Part shown: positions 10,088 to 21,068 of the stretch, piece by piece | How the letters are laid out: every line of letters starts with the position of its first letter | Numbering within the stretch: the stretch's first letter is position 1 | Assembly (NCBI RefSeq): GCF_001641265.1 | Contig: NW_020167562.1 | Coordinates: forward strand, 1-64,000 | DNA: 64,000 bases | Direction: 5' to 3' | From: Pseudogymnoascus destructans | Taxonomy: Eukaryota > Ascomycota > Leotiomycetes > Thelebolales > Thelebolaceae | Made by a program: the position numbers and the translations under genes | The notes under the pieces: generated by a model | The model's database searches: none | What the model was told of the DNA's origin: nothing | Seen by the model: only the letters and a program-made list of their open reading frames with translations

Positions 10088-10939
10088 TGTCATACTGACA
10101 TTCGTTGCACTCAGTTTGCTATCAAACTCAAGAGCAAACTTGGAAATCTCCTCCTCACACCTACAAGTCACTATACATATTTTGGCTTATCACACCAACA
10201 ACAAGAGCAATACTACTCAACGATTGCTACAACCATCTATGATTCATTACATGACATCACTCATACTACCACATGACATATCTCTACCAACTAGAGGCCT
10301 AGGAGCATGAACGATAGCTCTAAAAGCTCCTACGAACCTCTATGATTCATTACATGTCATCGCTCTTTAGTTACCCACAAGATTGGTTAAGTTATGACAT
10401 AATTTGTCTATGACATAATTTGTCTATGACATAATTTGTCTATAGGGGTACTCTGACCTTGGACCTCCTTTTACTTCCTATAGGCTACAAACCTAAGAGA
10501 TGGTTCTATGGGATTCTCTTACGTCGACTACAGTTACCAAGCCTGGTAATCATGGAAAGTCTTGGAAAATGAGAAAACTACACTCCTTTAGCATAAATAG
10601 GATTGCCCTTTCCTTAAGAAAGGGCAAGCAGACAATACAGTAAATCGACTATCACATACTTCCACGTCTTTTCCAAGCTTCCAAGCATTCATCTTGTTAC
10701 TCCTTGTTTCTGAAAAGTCAGTGAGGTGTTAACCTCTGACTTACCCCTGAGTTCCCAGACTCAACATTTGTTGCAACTTGTCTGAACCACTTCACTACAT
10801 CACACACCTGATTGCTGCGTTGTGGAATAGTCTAAGCTACGACCCTTTGGCTCTGTTTTCTAAGACAGTGTGTTGTCTTAGTAAATTCATCCCTTCCTTG
10901 GGTGGCAAGATTCTCACATCTGGTGCACCCACCATTACA
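10088..10939 (+). repeat. solo LTR-A (852 bp)
   Basis: The unit starts TGTCATACTGACATTCG and ends CACCCACCATTACA, flanked by a 5-bp duplication GTCAT (10083-10087 and 10940-10944). It contains three tandem copies of a GACATAATTTGTCTAT unit near 10397-10444. The internal region of its retrotransposon is gone, as expected after LTR-LTR recombination. The family is linked to a gag gene at 61486-63680. Confidence 0.9.
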
Positions 10940-10947
10940 GTCATCCC

Positions 10948-11125
10948 TGTTACAATAACAGCTCACAGCTTGTCACAGCTTGTTATGGTTGTTATGGTTG
11001 TTATGGGGATTACGGGTGTAGCCTTCGCCACCAAGGTTACAACCACTAAGCAGACAACTGTATGATTCAATCTTATGTTACGATGGTCCTAGACTGGCAT
11101 CATGATCTCTATGACCATCGTAACA
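10948..11125 (+). repeat. 5' LTR-C, rearranged
   Basis: It starts TGTTACAATAACAGCTC and ends GACCATCGTAACA. Compared with the 3' LTR it lacks some GGTTATTATGGTTATTACGG repeats and the pyrimidine-rich stretch before GATTCAATCT. After GATTCAATCT it carries 15 bases (TATGTTACGATGGTC) that are the reverse complement of the LTR end plus two bases of the internal region. Confidence 0.9.
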
Positions 11126-11137
11126 TAAGATTGAATC
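11126..11137 (+). other. putative self-primer binding site
   Basis: The first bases after the 5' LTR are TAAGATTGAATC. They are not a usual tRNA-type site (no TGG). They are complementary to GATTCAATCTTA inside the LTR at 11064-11075, and ten of these bases pair with GATTCAATCT in the 3' LTR. Such an arrangement is known from Tf1/sushi elements, where the 5' end of the RNA folds back and primes reverse transcription. The second copy shows the same at 54455-54466 against 54517-54527. Confidence 0.6.
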
Positions 11138-11650
11138 TCATTTCTTCATTAGCTCTTCCTGAGCAAGAAACCAGAAACCAGCACAAACCTTCGAGCAACA
11201 GAACCCTCAAACCAGACACCAACACAAATCTTCGAGCAACAGAACCTCCAGAACCAGAAATCGAAACTCAGACCAAGACATTGCTCTTTAGCAAAGAACT
11301 AGATCTAGATACAGAACCAGAAAACCCAGACACAAATACAGCCAAAATCGATTCCAGAACTACACATTGAACCAGAACCAGAACCAGAACACCAGAACAT
11401 CAAATCCAGAAACTACAAGTCAACTCAATACCACACTCAAGCATCAGAACCCAGAACATTATATCAGCAGAATTAGACCTTTCCGTGATGCTCCCTCAAC
11501 AAGGATATAACCGTGACAGAAGTGTGCTCCTCTTGAGTGGCTCGTACGGCCGACAACTGCATAATAGGGCCTTCACCACATACGTGTCTAGTTCCTGATA
11601 CTGACAAAGTCAGAAGAAGATCCTGACCTCGACAATTCTAAGGACAAGAA

Positions 11651-12909
11651 GTGAAGCCTGCTATAATGGCACGCGATGCACAAGGACATGTCATCCGTGA
11701 CAGGAGTCAAGATCAAGGACAAGAAACCCAATCTACTACAAGCAATGAGGACTGCTTAGAAAGCCACACCTACAATAGAAGGGAAACACTACTCGAGGAT
11801 CCAGAACACCAAGCTACTCTTCGCATTTGGGAGCTTAAAGACCTCTCAGTTGTCAGCATCTGGAGCCAAGCCCAGAGAGAGGCTGCGCTTCAAATCCAAA
11901 AGCAGATGATGGAGGATTATGATCATGTCACCCAGCTCTACAATACTACCCTCCAGAAGAGTCGAGGAGAAGGCTACATATGATGACAATATCAGCCAGC
12001 TACAAGAGGTTATCCAAGCTCATGAGCAGACAATGGCAGGACAAGCTGCTGTTGTGAAATATCTTGAAAATGAGAAGTCAAAAAGCAGCACTACTCGCAA
12101 TAGAGAATCACACCAGAAATCCACCAAGATCCCAGACCCTCCTACTCTTACAGAGGGAATAGAGCCAGCTTATGATGATTGGAGTATTAAGATAAAGATG
12201 AAGCTTGAGGCGAACCTTGACCATTTTCCTACTCCAGCCCTTCAGATGGGTTATGTGCAAAGCAGACTAGGTGGCAAAGCCTCCTCTCACATCAATCCAC
12301 GCCTTCGATCTACTCAGAACAAGTTTCAAACTGTAGAGGAAATGTTTGAAGTCCTAGACAGAGTCTTCAGTGATCCAGACTGCCGCTTTACTGCACAACG
12401 CGCATATAGAAAGCTCTTAAAACAAGGATAACTTTGCTACCTTTTGGGCAGAGTTTCAGAGACTCACTGTTGAACTGGATTACTCAGAAGAGACCCTCAT
12501 TGATGACCTCTGCCATAAGGTTAATACGAAGATGCAGACTGCTTTAATAGCAGAGATAAATCCAAGCTCTCTTCATGCCTTTGCACAAAAGTGCTTACTG
12601 ATTGATCAGAATATCCAGCAACTTCAAATCCAAGACGCTCGCACTGTCCCTCGAGTTATTCAGCAAGCCTTTAAGCCACAAGACTTTCACAGTAAGGATA
12701 AGCAGCCTACTACAAACCCACCTGCTAGCTTTAGACCACCAAGACTATACCGTGCACCACATCAGAACCCTGCAACTGAGAAGCTAATGCAGGAAGGCCG
12801 CTGCTTTCATTGCCAGCAAACTGGACACCGAGCTTATGAATGTCCTACCAAGAATGCTCAAGTCCACGAAGTTAGCACTTATGATGCTCCACTTTCGGGA
12901 AAAGAATAA
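11651..12909 (+). pseudogene. gag of the LTR-C element, frameshifted
   Basis: Gag would form the virus-like particle that packages the RNA. The coding sequence lies in three forward pieces: about 11651-11955, 11955-12430 and 12430-12909, broken by shifts near 11970 and 12428. The middle piece holds the capsid-type region (IPDPPTLTEGIEPAYDDW, LEANLDHFPTPALQMGYVQS). The last piece ends with a CCHC zinc knuckle (CFHCQQTGHRAYEC, near 12802-12843). The relative at 52481-53719 has the same blocks on the other strand. Confidence 0.85.
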
Positions 12910-12939
12910 CCTTCAGACAAGACGTCCCTGAAGGTGTCA

Positions 12940-15900
12940 TGACAGCCAGAATTGTAACTTCTTCCTCAAGCTTTGGATTAGATCCAGATACTCTATTCAT
13001 AGTTACTTGTATGATAGGAAAATCAAAAATCAAAGCACAAGCCCTTATCGATACTGGAGCTACTGGAGGAAACTTTGTGAATGCTGTTGATGCAGAATGA
13101 ATTTGTGAGATAGAAGGCATATCACCAGTAGAGCTTTTAAAGCCACGCCCTATTCAAGGCTTTGATGGAACAGCAGCCCCTCCCATCACTCATGCTATAT
13201 ACCCTCGCCTACAGGTCCAAGACCATGTTGAAAGTCTATGCTCTCTATTCATCACCACTCTTGGGAAACATTCTGTCATTCTTGGGAAGGCTTGGATGAA
13301 GCAACATGGACTTATACTTGATATGGTAAATGACCAAGTCATATTTACTAAAGGTCATTGCCAGCACACTACACCAACGAATACTCAACATACGAAACCT
13401 ACATTGCCCCCAAGTCAATAAGCAAATACAAGATGACAAATCTTGGAAGCCAGCCCTCCAACCTCCTTATAAGAACAAGAACACATGCACTGTCGCAATG
13501 ATTGGCGCCGCACCATTTAATATGCTTCGGAAGCAGAAGGGAGGTAAGGTTTTTGCAGTATCATTTAAAAATATACTCGCTGAACAGGCAAAGGAGGAAG
13601 CGAAGGAAATCAACCCAAAACTGATCCTCCCAAAGGAGTTCCATAAATATCTCGATGTGTTCTCAAAGCAGGCTGCAGATGAACTCCCCCCTCACCGATA
13701 TGCCGACCACCTCATCGTCTTAGAACAAGATTCGAAATTAGGACATGCGCCCCTTTACAACATGTCAAAGGAGGAACTTGATCTTGTGAAGAAATATATT
13801 GACGACAATATGTCGAAAGGATTTATTGAAGCTAGCAAAGCTCCCTTTGCCTCTCCTGTCCTTTTCGTCTGCAAACCAGGTGGCGGACTTCGATTCTCTG
13901 TGTTGATTACCGCAAGCTAAATGCCACCACAAGAAAAGACTCATACCCACTACCCCTCATCGATGAAACATTGGCTCAGATCACAGGCGCCAAATATCTT
14001 ACAAAGATTGACATTCGTCATGCATTTAATCGGATCCGTATGCAAACAAAAGAGGATGAAGATCTCACTACCTTTAAGACGAGATTGGATCATACAAGTA
14101 CAAGGTCCTCCCTTTTGGCCTTACAAATGGCCCTGCAACATTCCAGCGATATATGAACAAAACCCTTATGGAATACATAAACAAATTTGTTACAGTATAT
14201 ATGGATGATCTCCTCATCTATAGTGCAAATCGATCTGAGCATACCCAGCATGTGCAAATGGTTTTACAGAAGCTCCGCGAAGCTGGACTACAAGCAGACA
14301 TTGCAAAATGTGAATTCTATGTCCAAGAAACAAAATTCCTAGGGCTTATCATTGGAATCTATGGCATGAGAATGGACCCTGCAAAAGTCCAAACTATACT
14401 TGAATGGAAAGCACCAAGGTTGCTCCGAGATACACAAGCCTTCATTGGGTTCTGTGTGTTCTACCAGCGGTTTATAAGAAGCTACTCTACTATTATGAAG
14501 CCACTGGTAAATCTCACAAGGAAAGGTCAAATATTTGAATCGAACCAAGCCTGCCAGGCAGCCTTTGAGCTGATTAAAAAGACTGTTACAGAAGCACCTG
14601 TGCTACAACACTTCGACCGGGACAAAACAGCGTATGTAGAAGCAGACGCCTCAGTGTTACGGCTATAGTAACATGATGTCATGGTTACAGGCCCAGGGCC
14701 TAGTAACGTGACGTGTGAGTCACAGTGGGAAGCGGGGTAGGCTGCCATGTGACGGGGCTAATGGATAGTTGCAGAAACTAGTGGATATTGGATAGTTGAG
14801 CTATCCACGAACTATCCTAAATATCTAGCTATCTGCCAACTATCTTACCCATGAGGCACGATGCCACTATATAAGTAGATAGTATTTCCTTAGATAGGAG
14901 CTTCGTGCTCAACTCAATATAGTATTCTTTACAATACTGTAACGTGTTACTTGGAAAGCCTTTGTGTCTAATCCCCTGCCTCCTCTGTCAAGTCAACCTT
15001 ACGCAAGAAACCTCTGTGTCTTCTATCGTTTAGAAGTCAGCGTTACACTCAGGCTATATATCCTCAGGAGTTCTATCACAGAAGGGTGACCAAGGAGTAC
15101 TACACCCCATTGCCTTCTTGCCAAAGAAAATGACACCTGCTGAGTGCAATTACGAGATCTATGACAAGGAGCTATTGGCCATCATTAGATGCTTCAAAGC
15201 ATGGAGACCAGAAGTTGAGGGCACAGCAATGCCAGTACAAGTTTTGTCAGACCACAAGAGTCTTGAATATTTCATGAGCACAAAAAAGCTTACTAGGCGG
15301 CAAGCTCGATGGGCAGAATTCCTCTCTCGATACAATTTCCAAATCATATATCGACCTGGCAAGCAGAACGGAAAAGCAGATGCATTAACTCGAAGACCAG
15401 GGGATAGACCAGAAGGGAATGAAGAAGATGACTGTCAAAAACAACAGCTTCAAACTCTATTACCTCTTAAGAGACTCCATCTGGATCTCGCACAGCAGCT
15501 AGAACTCAAAAGTCAAGGGCAGGCACAAGATGCTCAACTTGCACCAATCCTACCACAAGATCAAAGCATCCATGACCAGATTCAAGCTGCACAGCTCCAG
15601 GATGAATTATGCAAGGATACAATCCGAAGACTACAGAACAACGAGCGAGATAGCCCAAGTATAGCCTTAGCACATTGCGAAGAGAGAAATGGACTCTTAC
15701 TCTACCAAAATCGAGTTTGGATCCCAGAGGACATCCAAGTTAAACTCCTACAAGAAGTTCATGACCAGCCAACAATGGGGCACCCTGGAATTGGAAAAAT
15801 GGTTCGCATCATTAAGAGACAGTACTACTGGCCTCGTATGGACAAGACTATCATTCAATATGTAAAGAATTGCCATATCTGCAAGAGATCAAAAGCAACC

Positions 15901-17016
15901 CGAGATGCATATAATGGACTCCTACAACCAATCCTAATCGGAAGCCAACCATGGAAGGACATATCACTCTATTTTATTACAGGATTACCATTATGTGAAG
16001 GAAACAATTCTATCCTTGTAGTTACAAAAGAGTGCCATTTTATCCCATGCTTTGCAGGTAAAGAAGGCACTACAGCAGAAGCTACAGCAAGGTTACTACT
16101 CCAGCATGTATGGAAACACCATGGTTTACCAAATTCCATCATCTCAGACAGAGGGCCCCAGTTTGTAGCTGTAGTGTGGAAAAGCCTCTGCAAAGTTTGG
16201 AAAGTTACAACCAAATTGTCTACAGCCTTCCACCCAGAAACGGACAGGCAAACTGAGAGGTTTAATGCAGAACTCGAGCGATATTTACGGGCTCATGTCA
16301 ACTATCTCCAAGACAACTGGGTTGAATATCTTTGCATGGCTGAATTCACAGCAAATGCCCTTCCATCAGACTCAACAAAAGTTAGCCCATTTTTTGCAAA
16401 CAAGGGTTTCGAGCCAAGAATGAGCTTTGATATAGAGCATAGCACGTTCCAAACTGCCCTTCAAGAACATAAGGAGATAGCTCAAAACATGAAAGATATT
16501 TGGGAATTCCTACAAGACCAGATCGCCCTCTCACAAACCTGAATGGAGCACTTTGCAAATCAAAACAGGAAGCCAGCACCAAGATATAAGATAGGAGACC
16601 GAGTCTGGCTTTCTACTCGGAATATCAAAACCCAACGACCCTCAAAGAAACTTGACCATAAGCAAGTTGGTCCATTTCAAATCCTTGAGCAAATTGGGAA
16701 TGTTGCATACCGACTCCAGCTACCACCAAGCATGAATATACACCCTGTGTTTCATAGCAACCTCTTACGACTTGACTCAGATGATGCTTTACAAGGCCAG
16801 CACCATGAACTACCCCTGCCAATCATTATAGAAGATGAACTTGAATGGGAAGTTAAAGAAATCCTAGATTCTAAACTCCTATGGAAGAAGCTGTTCTATA
16901 TGGCAGCATGGAAGAACCACCCACTAGACAACAGTTGGTATCCTGCTACAAACTTCAACAATGTACCTGAACTCACACAAGCTTTCCACCGAAAATACCT
17001 GCAGAAGCCACAATGA
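12940..17016 (+). pseudogene. pol of the LTR-C element, broken
   Basis: Order of domains: aspartic protease (ALIDTGATGGNFVNAVD, about 13040-13090; TGA stop just after), reverse transcriptase (13770-14500, with YMDDLL near 14198), RNase H (split by the LTR-B at 14655-15047; resumes as AFLPKKMTPAECNYEIYDKE at 15109), integrase zinc-binding domain (HPGIGKM to CHICK, 15780-15890), integrase core (15950-16300) and a chromodomain-like tail (EWEVKEILDSK to FHRKYLQKPQ, 16840-17013). Shifts lie near 13420, 13900 and 14090, and a TGA at about 16540 separates the tail. The first integrase catalytic Asp seen in the copy at 51 kb (DISLDLITG) is Tyr here (DISLYFITG); ISDRGPQF and the Glu of ERFNAELERY remain. 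Confidence 0.88.
14655..15047 (+). repeat. solo LTR-B (393 bp) inside pol
   Basis: It runs from TGTTACGGCTATAGTAAC to GAAGTCAGCGTTACA, flanked by CTCAG on both sides (14650-14654 and 15048-15052). Removing it with one CTCAG restores the RNase H frame across the join (VEADAS followed by GYISSGVLSQKGD). It is therefore younger than the host retrotransposon. Confidence 0.93.
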
Positions 17017-17061
17017 TCTTACTCTTGATCAGGAGATCAATCTTACTAGGGGGGGGGGTAG

Positions 17062-17324
17062 TGTTACGATTACAGCTCACAGCTTGTCACAGCTTGTTAC
17101 GGTTGTTACGGTTGTTACGGTTATTATGGTTATTATGGTTATTACGGTTGTTATGGGGATTACGGGTGTAGCCTTAGCCACCAAGGTTACAACTGCTAAG
17201 CAGACAACTGTATGTTATGAGGAATAGCCTCACCTTCCTTCCTTCTTCTTCTTCTTCTCTCTTTAGATTCAATCTAGATTACTTTTCCTGGACTGGCATC
17301 ATGACCACTATGACCATCGTAACA
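17062..17324 (+). repeat. 3' LTR-C
   Basis: It starts TGTTACGATTACAGCTC and ends CATCGTAACA. It carries tandem GGTTGTTACGGTTATTATGG-type repeats (17098-17160) and a CTT-rich tract (17232-17262) just before GATTCAATCT, the probable start of the transcript by analogy with self-priming elements. Confidence 0.9.
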
Positions 17325-17397
17325 ATCCCATCCCATGACATGACACCTCCCCGTCCATGCGAGAGCCTGACGAATGACTCGCAGACCAGCAGCCGCA

Positions 17398-17790
17398 TAA
17401 AACGCTGACTTCTAAACGATAGAAGACACAGAGGTTTCTTGCGTAAGGTTGACTTGACAGAGGAGGCAGGGGATTAGACACAAAGGCTTTCCATGTAACA
17501 CGTTACAGTATTGTAAAGAATACTATATTGTGTTAAGCATGAACCTCCTATCTAAGGAAATACTATCTACTTATATAGTGGCATCGTGCCTCATGGGTAA
17601 GATAGCTGGCAGATAGCTAGATATTTAGGATAGTTCGTGGATAGCTCAACTATCCAATATCCACTAGTTTCTGCAACTATCCATTAGCCCTGTCACATGG
17701 CAGCCTACCCTGTTTGCCCCCTGTACTCACATGTCACGTTACTAGGCCCTGGTCCTGTAACCATGACGTCATGTTACCATAGCCGTAACA
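17398..17790 (-). repeat. solo LTR-B (393 bp)
   Basis: Reverse orientation; flanked by CCGCA at 17393-17397 and 17791-17795. The plus-strand start TAAAACGCTG differs from the family TGTAACGCTG, so the terminal dinucleotide has mutated. Confidence 0.9.
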
Positions 17791-17795
17791 CCGCA

Positions 17796-18779
17796 CCCGT
17801 CCATCGCTCGCTCCATCTCTCTATTCGCCACGCAACAAAGCCACCTCCTTAAACTGTGCCCCCCTCCCCACAGCGATGCGGCGATGAGACATGGCATTGG
17901 GGATCACCATGATTGATGGACATGGGGGTGGGGACTAGGACGGGCGTGGATGGTAATGCTCACACCCCCTCCCCTCCTCCGACGCCACAATGGACGGAGC
18001 CCAGGCGTGCGCACGGTGTGGTCAGGCCAGGTCAGGGCAGGTAGGTGGTGGTGTCGAAGCCGTTATGTGATTGCTGAGTTTTGGATCGTGGTGCTTGGTC
18101 GATGACACTTCATCTCCCCTCCGTCAGCATCAAGACCAACAAACCTCCCGAGGCCGTTCATTCCAGAAGCACTACCCTGGCTTGGATCGACGTACCCACC
18201 TCTCTGGTCCACCATTACTGCATCCCACTGCCAGTACAGCCAACATGCACATCTTCCCCCATCTCGCTCCCCCTTTCCATATGGTTCCAGCTCCCGAATC
18301 TGGCACATGATCGGTGCTCCCGCCTTAGCGCATATGCACGCTCGCTCTGGTGCACGCATGCACACGCACACGCCGTCCGAGTGACATCCATCTGTATCAC
18401 GACACGTGCAGTAGAATCTTCAGCGGCGGCGTCGTTCGTGCCTGTTTGGCTAGGTGGTTGAGATGGGCTGGACTGGAGGTACGGTACAGACAGTAGTGGT
18501 GATTTGGTGGTCCAGGGCGGTTGGTCCTTGTGGGCATCAGCAGTATCTGTCCGTCCTCCCATCCTCGTATCTGTCTGTCTTGGTGCGGGTGGTGGTTGGT
18601 ATGGCGCTGTGTGTGTGATTGGGTATGAACATGGTACTAGCGCTACTCATCTCATCTCAGCTCTTCCACTGGTGGGCCTGCCACACGTGGTAGCAGGGGT
18701 TCGAGAAGGGAGAAGAGGACAGGCTATCGATGGTGGCGCATTTAAGTTGATAGCTCAGCTCCTGTAAATAATATCGTAA
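17796..18779. other. host intergenic sequence, GC-rich
   Basis: This continues the host stretch interrupted at 10087. Overlapping frames on both strands between 18060 and 18770 are low-complexity, lack conserved blocks and contradict each other; no gene is called. Confidence 0.5.
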
Positions 18780-19110
18780 ATATTAAGATATCGAATTTCA
18801 TGTGACATCTATATAAAATGAGGCTATTTACATAAACCAGCCATCTAAGGTTCCCTATGCCTTAGAATTGGCTACTGTAAGCCGTAACTCTCTCTCAAAC
18901 TTCTCCAAGGACTGCAAATACACTACTGCCTCCTTCGTGCTACTATTCCTAGATTCTATGAACTTAATTAGACGTTGTACAGCTTAATGTGTAGCTTGTA
19001 GGGTTAGCATAGACTGTAGATTAAGCTCTTTATCCTCGTCATCATCTTAAGCCTTAGAATCTAGTATATATTGTGCAATGACCTGCTCTAGCAGTATATC
19101 CTCCCCTATA
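18780..19110 (-). pseudogene. degenerate coding relic, part 1 (unknown)
   Basis: On the minus strand, with stops, a coherent frame reads NSSTKEAVVYLQSLEKFERE and upstream VIAQYILDSKA. It continues across the LTR-D insertion into 19658-19800 (LVEEDIEMMEESIREP). Composition is AT-rich with many TAG/TAA codons. It is probably the tail of an old transposon protein, but the family is not recognised. Confidence 0.35.
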
Positions 19111-19657
19111 TGTAAGGACAGTTCGAACCGAGGCTGACCTTCAAGTCTGCAGAAGTATTCGAAGTATAATGTGAAGACTTCGATACTCGAAGCAGTAGGA
19201 CAAGGTATAGTAGTTCAGGCTCCAAAGCATATACTTTATACCACAGGGGTCAAGTGGTGAGACTAACAGGTTGGCCAAGTGGTTCGACTCGAAGTAAGGG
19301 AATGCAAAGTAAGTCGAAGCAGGAGGAATTGCAAGAAGGCCAAGTAGTATATAATTTGCTAGCTAAAGATCAATAAGAGACATGAGCAATAAGTGCTTAT
19401 ATAACAGTAAAATCCCTAGTGCCAAATAAGTGAAGTCACTAATTAACCGAACCCTAGCTAAGCGAGCCCTAGTGCAGCAAGCCAATAACAAGAGAGCCTA
19501 AGCCAGTAGTCAACATTTGGGCTGCTCTAGGTCAGCAAGTGAAGCGAAGTGAGCGAAGTGAGTGAAGCAGATGAAGTGAATGACATAGTGAAATAAGTAC
19601 TAGAGACTAAAGCGAATCGAAGGGTCGTGACACAAATATCGAAGGAGTGTCATGACA
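19111..19657 (-). repeat. solo LTR-D (547 bp)
   Basis: The plus strand runs from TGTAAGGACAGTTCGAACC to GGAGTGTCATGACA, flanked by CTATA on both sides (19106-19110 and 19658-19662). A truncated copy lies at 41197-41634. It contains a short repeat series AAGCGAAGTGAGCGAAGTGA near 19540-19570. Orientation is uncertain since no internal region is known. Confidence 0.85.
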
Positions 19658-19860
19658 CTATAGGCTCCCTAATGCTCTCCTCCATCATCTCTATGTCCTC
19701 CTCTACTAGATTTAAGAAGTTTAAGAGATCTATAGCATCATAACCCTAACCCTAAGTAAATAGAAGGCCTTTAACCATTCCGCTATAATAAACTAATTCA
19801 TCTAAGCCTTTTTATTCCATCTCTAAACCCCTCCTATTACTATGACTTTAACATTTCGAA
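19658..19860 (-). pseudogene. degenerate coding relic, part 2 (unknown)
   Basis: Right-hand part of the relic interrupted by LTR-D. A minus-strand segment reads LVEEDIEMMEESIREP and joins the segment at 18780-19110 in frame once LTR-D and one CTATA are removed. No family recognised. Confidence 0.3.
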
Positions 19861-19920
19861 GAGCTCATAGTGTCTTTGCCTTACTAATAAACCTAGTATG
19901 TTAAATAGTATGAACCCGTA

Positions 19921-20077
19921 TACTGCCAAGCACTTTTCCTAACATCATAGAGTCTAAGCAGGTTCCAAATAAAAAAATTTGGGATAAATAAACATTGTGT
20001 TACTAAGGTTATTATCATGTTGGTAGAGCAACTATCACGTACATGCTTTATGCTAGCATGTGTATTCCTTGGCAGTA
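19921..20077. mobile_element. candidate small MITE (157 bp)
   Basis: Ends are inverted: TACTGCCAAG at 19921 and CTTGGCAGTA at 20068-20077, with TA on both outer sides (19919-19920 and 20078-20079). This fits a Tc1/mariner-type MITE. The inverted repeat is short and no second copy was seen, so chance cannot be excluded. Confidence 0.4.
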
Positions 20078-20307
20078 TACAGGCCATATACTATCTTACA
20101 CACTGAATAAACCATAACGTAACGTATGGGGTAGTCGGACATATGGGGTAGTCGGACAAAAATGCCCGACTACCAACTCAGAACCTTCATACCTTCCACC
20201 ATGAACATCCCACAACCATACAGTCGTGCTCAGATTGAAGACAACATCCAAAAGGCTGTCATTGCGCTCCAATTGAAGGAATTCAAATCAATTAGACTTG
20301 CTGCAGA

Positions 20308-21068
20308 TGTCATACTGACATTCGTTGCACTCAGTTTGCTATCAAACTCAAGAGCAAACTTAGAAATCTCCTCCTCAAACCTACAAGTCACCATACATAT
20401 CTTGGCTTATCACACCAACAACAGAAGCAATACTACTCAACGATTGCTGCAAACTCTTCTACTACATCTGTTTATGCTACATACATCACGGCATATCATT
20501 TGAACACTCATTGAACAAGTTATTAAGAAAATCTCCTCCTTAAGGGGGTGGGCCAATACTACCACATGGCATATCTCTACCAACTAGAGGCCTAGGAACA
20601 TGAACGATAGCTCTAGAAGCTTCTACAACCCTCTATGATTCATTACACGTCATCACTCCTTAGTTACCCACAAGATTGGTTAAGTTATGACATAATTTAT
20701 CTATAGGTACTCTGACCTTGGACCTCCTTTTCACTTCCTATAGGCTAGGAACCCAAGAGATGGTTCTATGGGATTCTCTTACGTTCACTACATGATTAGC
20801 AAGCTAGTTGTGGGTCGCACTTGATTTCTAATACATTTACCAAGCCTGGTTAGTCATGGAAAGTCATGGAAAATGAGAGAACTACACTCCTTTGGCATAA
20901 ATAGGATTGCCCTTTCCTTAAGAAAGGGCAAGCAGGCCATACAGTAAATCGACTAGCACATACTTCTACGTCTTTTCCAAGCTTCAAGCATTGATCTTGT
21001 TATTCTCTGTTTTTATCATCCCTTCCTTGGGTGGCTAGATTCTCATATCTGGTGCACCCAACATTACA
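20308..21068 (+). repeat. solo LTR-A (761 bp) inside pogo-3
   Basis: It runs from TGTCATACTGACATTCG to CACCCAACATTACA and is flanked by GCAGA (20303-20307 and 21069-21073). It lacks the roughly 90-bp stretch after GTCAGTGAGGTG-type sequence found in longer copies, so it represents a shorter variant. Confidence 0.93.

Larger units (their letters stand above)
10948..17324 (+). mobile_element. Ty3-type chromodomain retrotransposon with LTR-C ends
   Basis: LTRs at 10948-11125 and 17062-17324 are flanked by the duplication ATCCC (10943-10947 and 17325-17329). Internal order is gag, protease, reverse transcriptase, RNase H, integrase and a C-terminal chromodomain-like segment, as in Ty3/gypsy chromoviruses. 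A polypurine tract of G residues (about 17049-17058) precedes the 3' LTR. The two LTRs differ in length, 178 against 263 bp, through loss and replacement in the 5' copy. Frameshifts, stops and a nested solo LTR-B (14655-15047) make it dead. A truncated relative lies at 50872-54756. Confidence 0.92.

Noticed and set aside
9683..10276. Proline/threonine-rich frames of 113-197 codons in all three forward frames
   Set aside because: They overlap one another in C-rich low-complexity DNA, the longest runs into solo LTR-A, and none has a coherent domain.
18063..18767. Several overlapping ORFs with possible signal-like starts
   Set aside because: They conflict with each other, have biased composition and no conserved block; treated as intergenic.
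19739..19753. Telomere-like CCCTAACCCTAA
   Set aside because: Only two units inside a decayed coding relic; too short to suggest an interstitial telomere.
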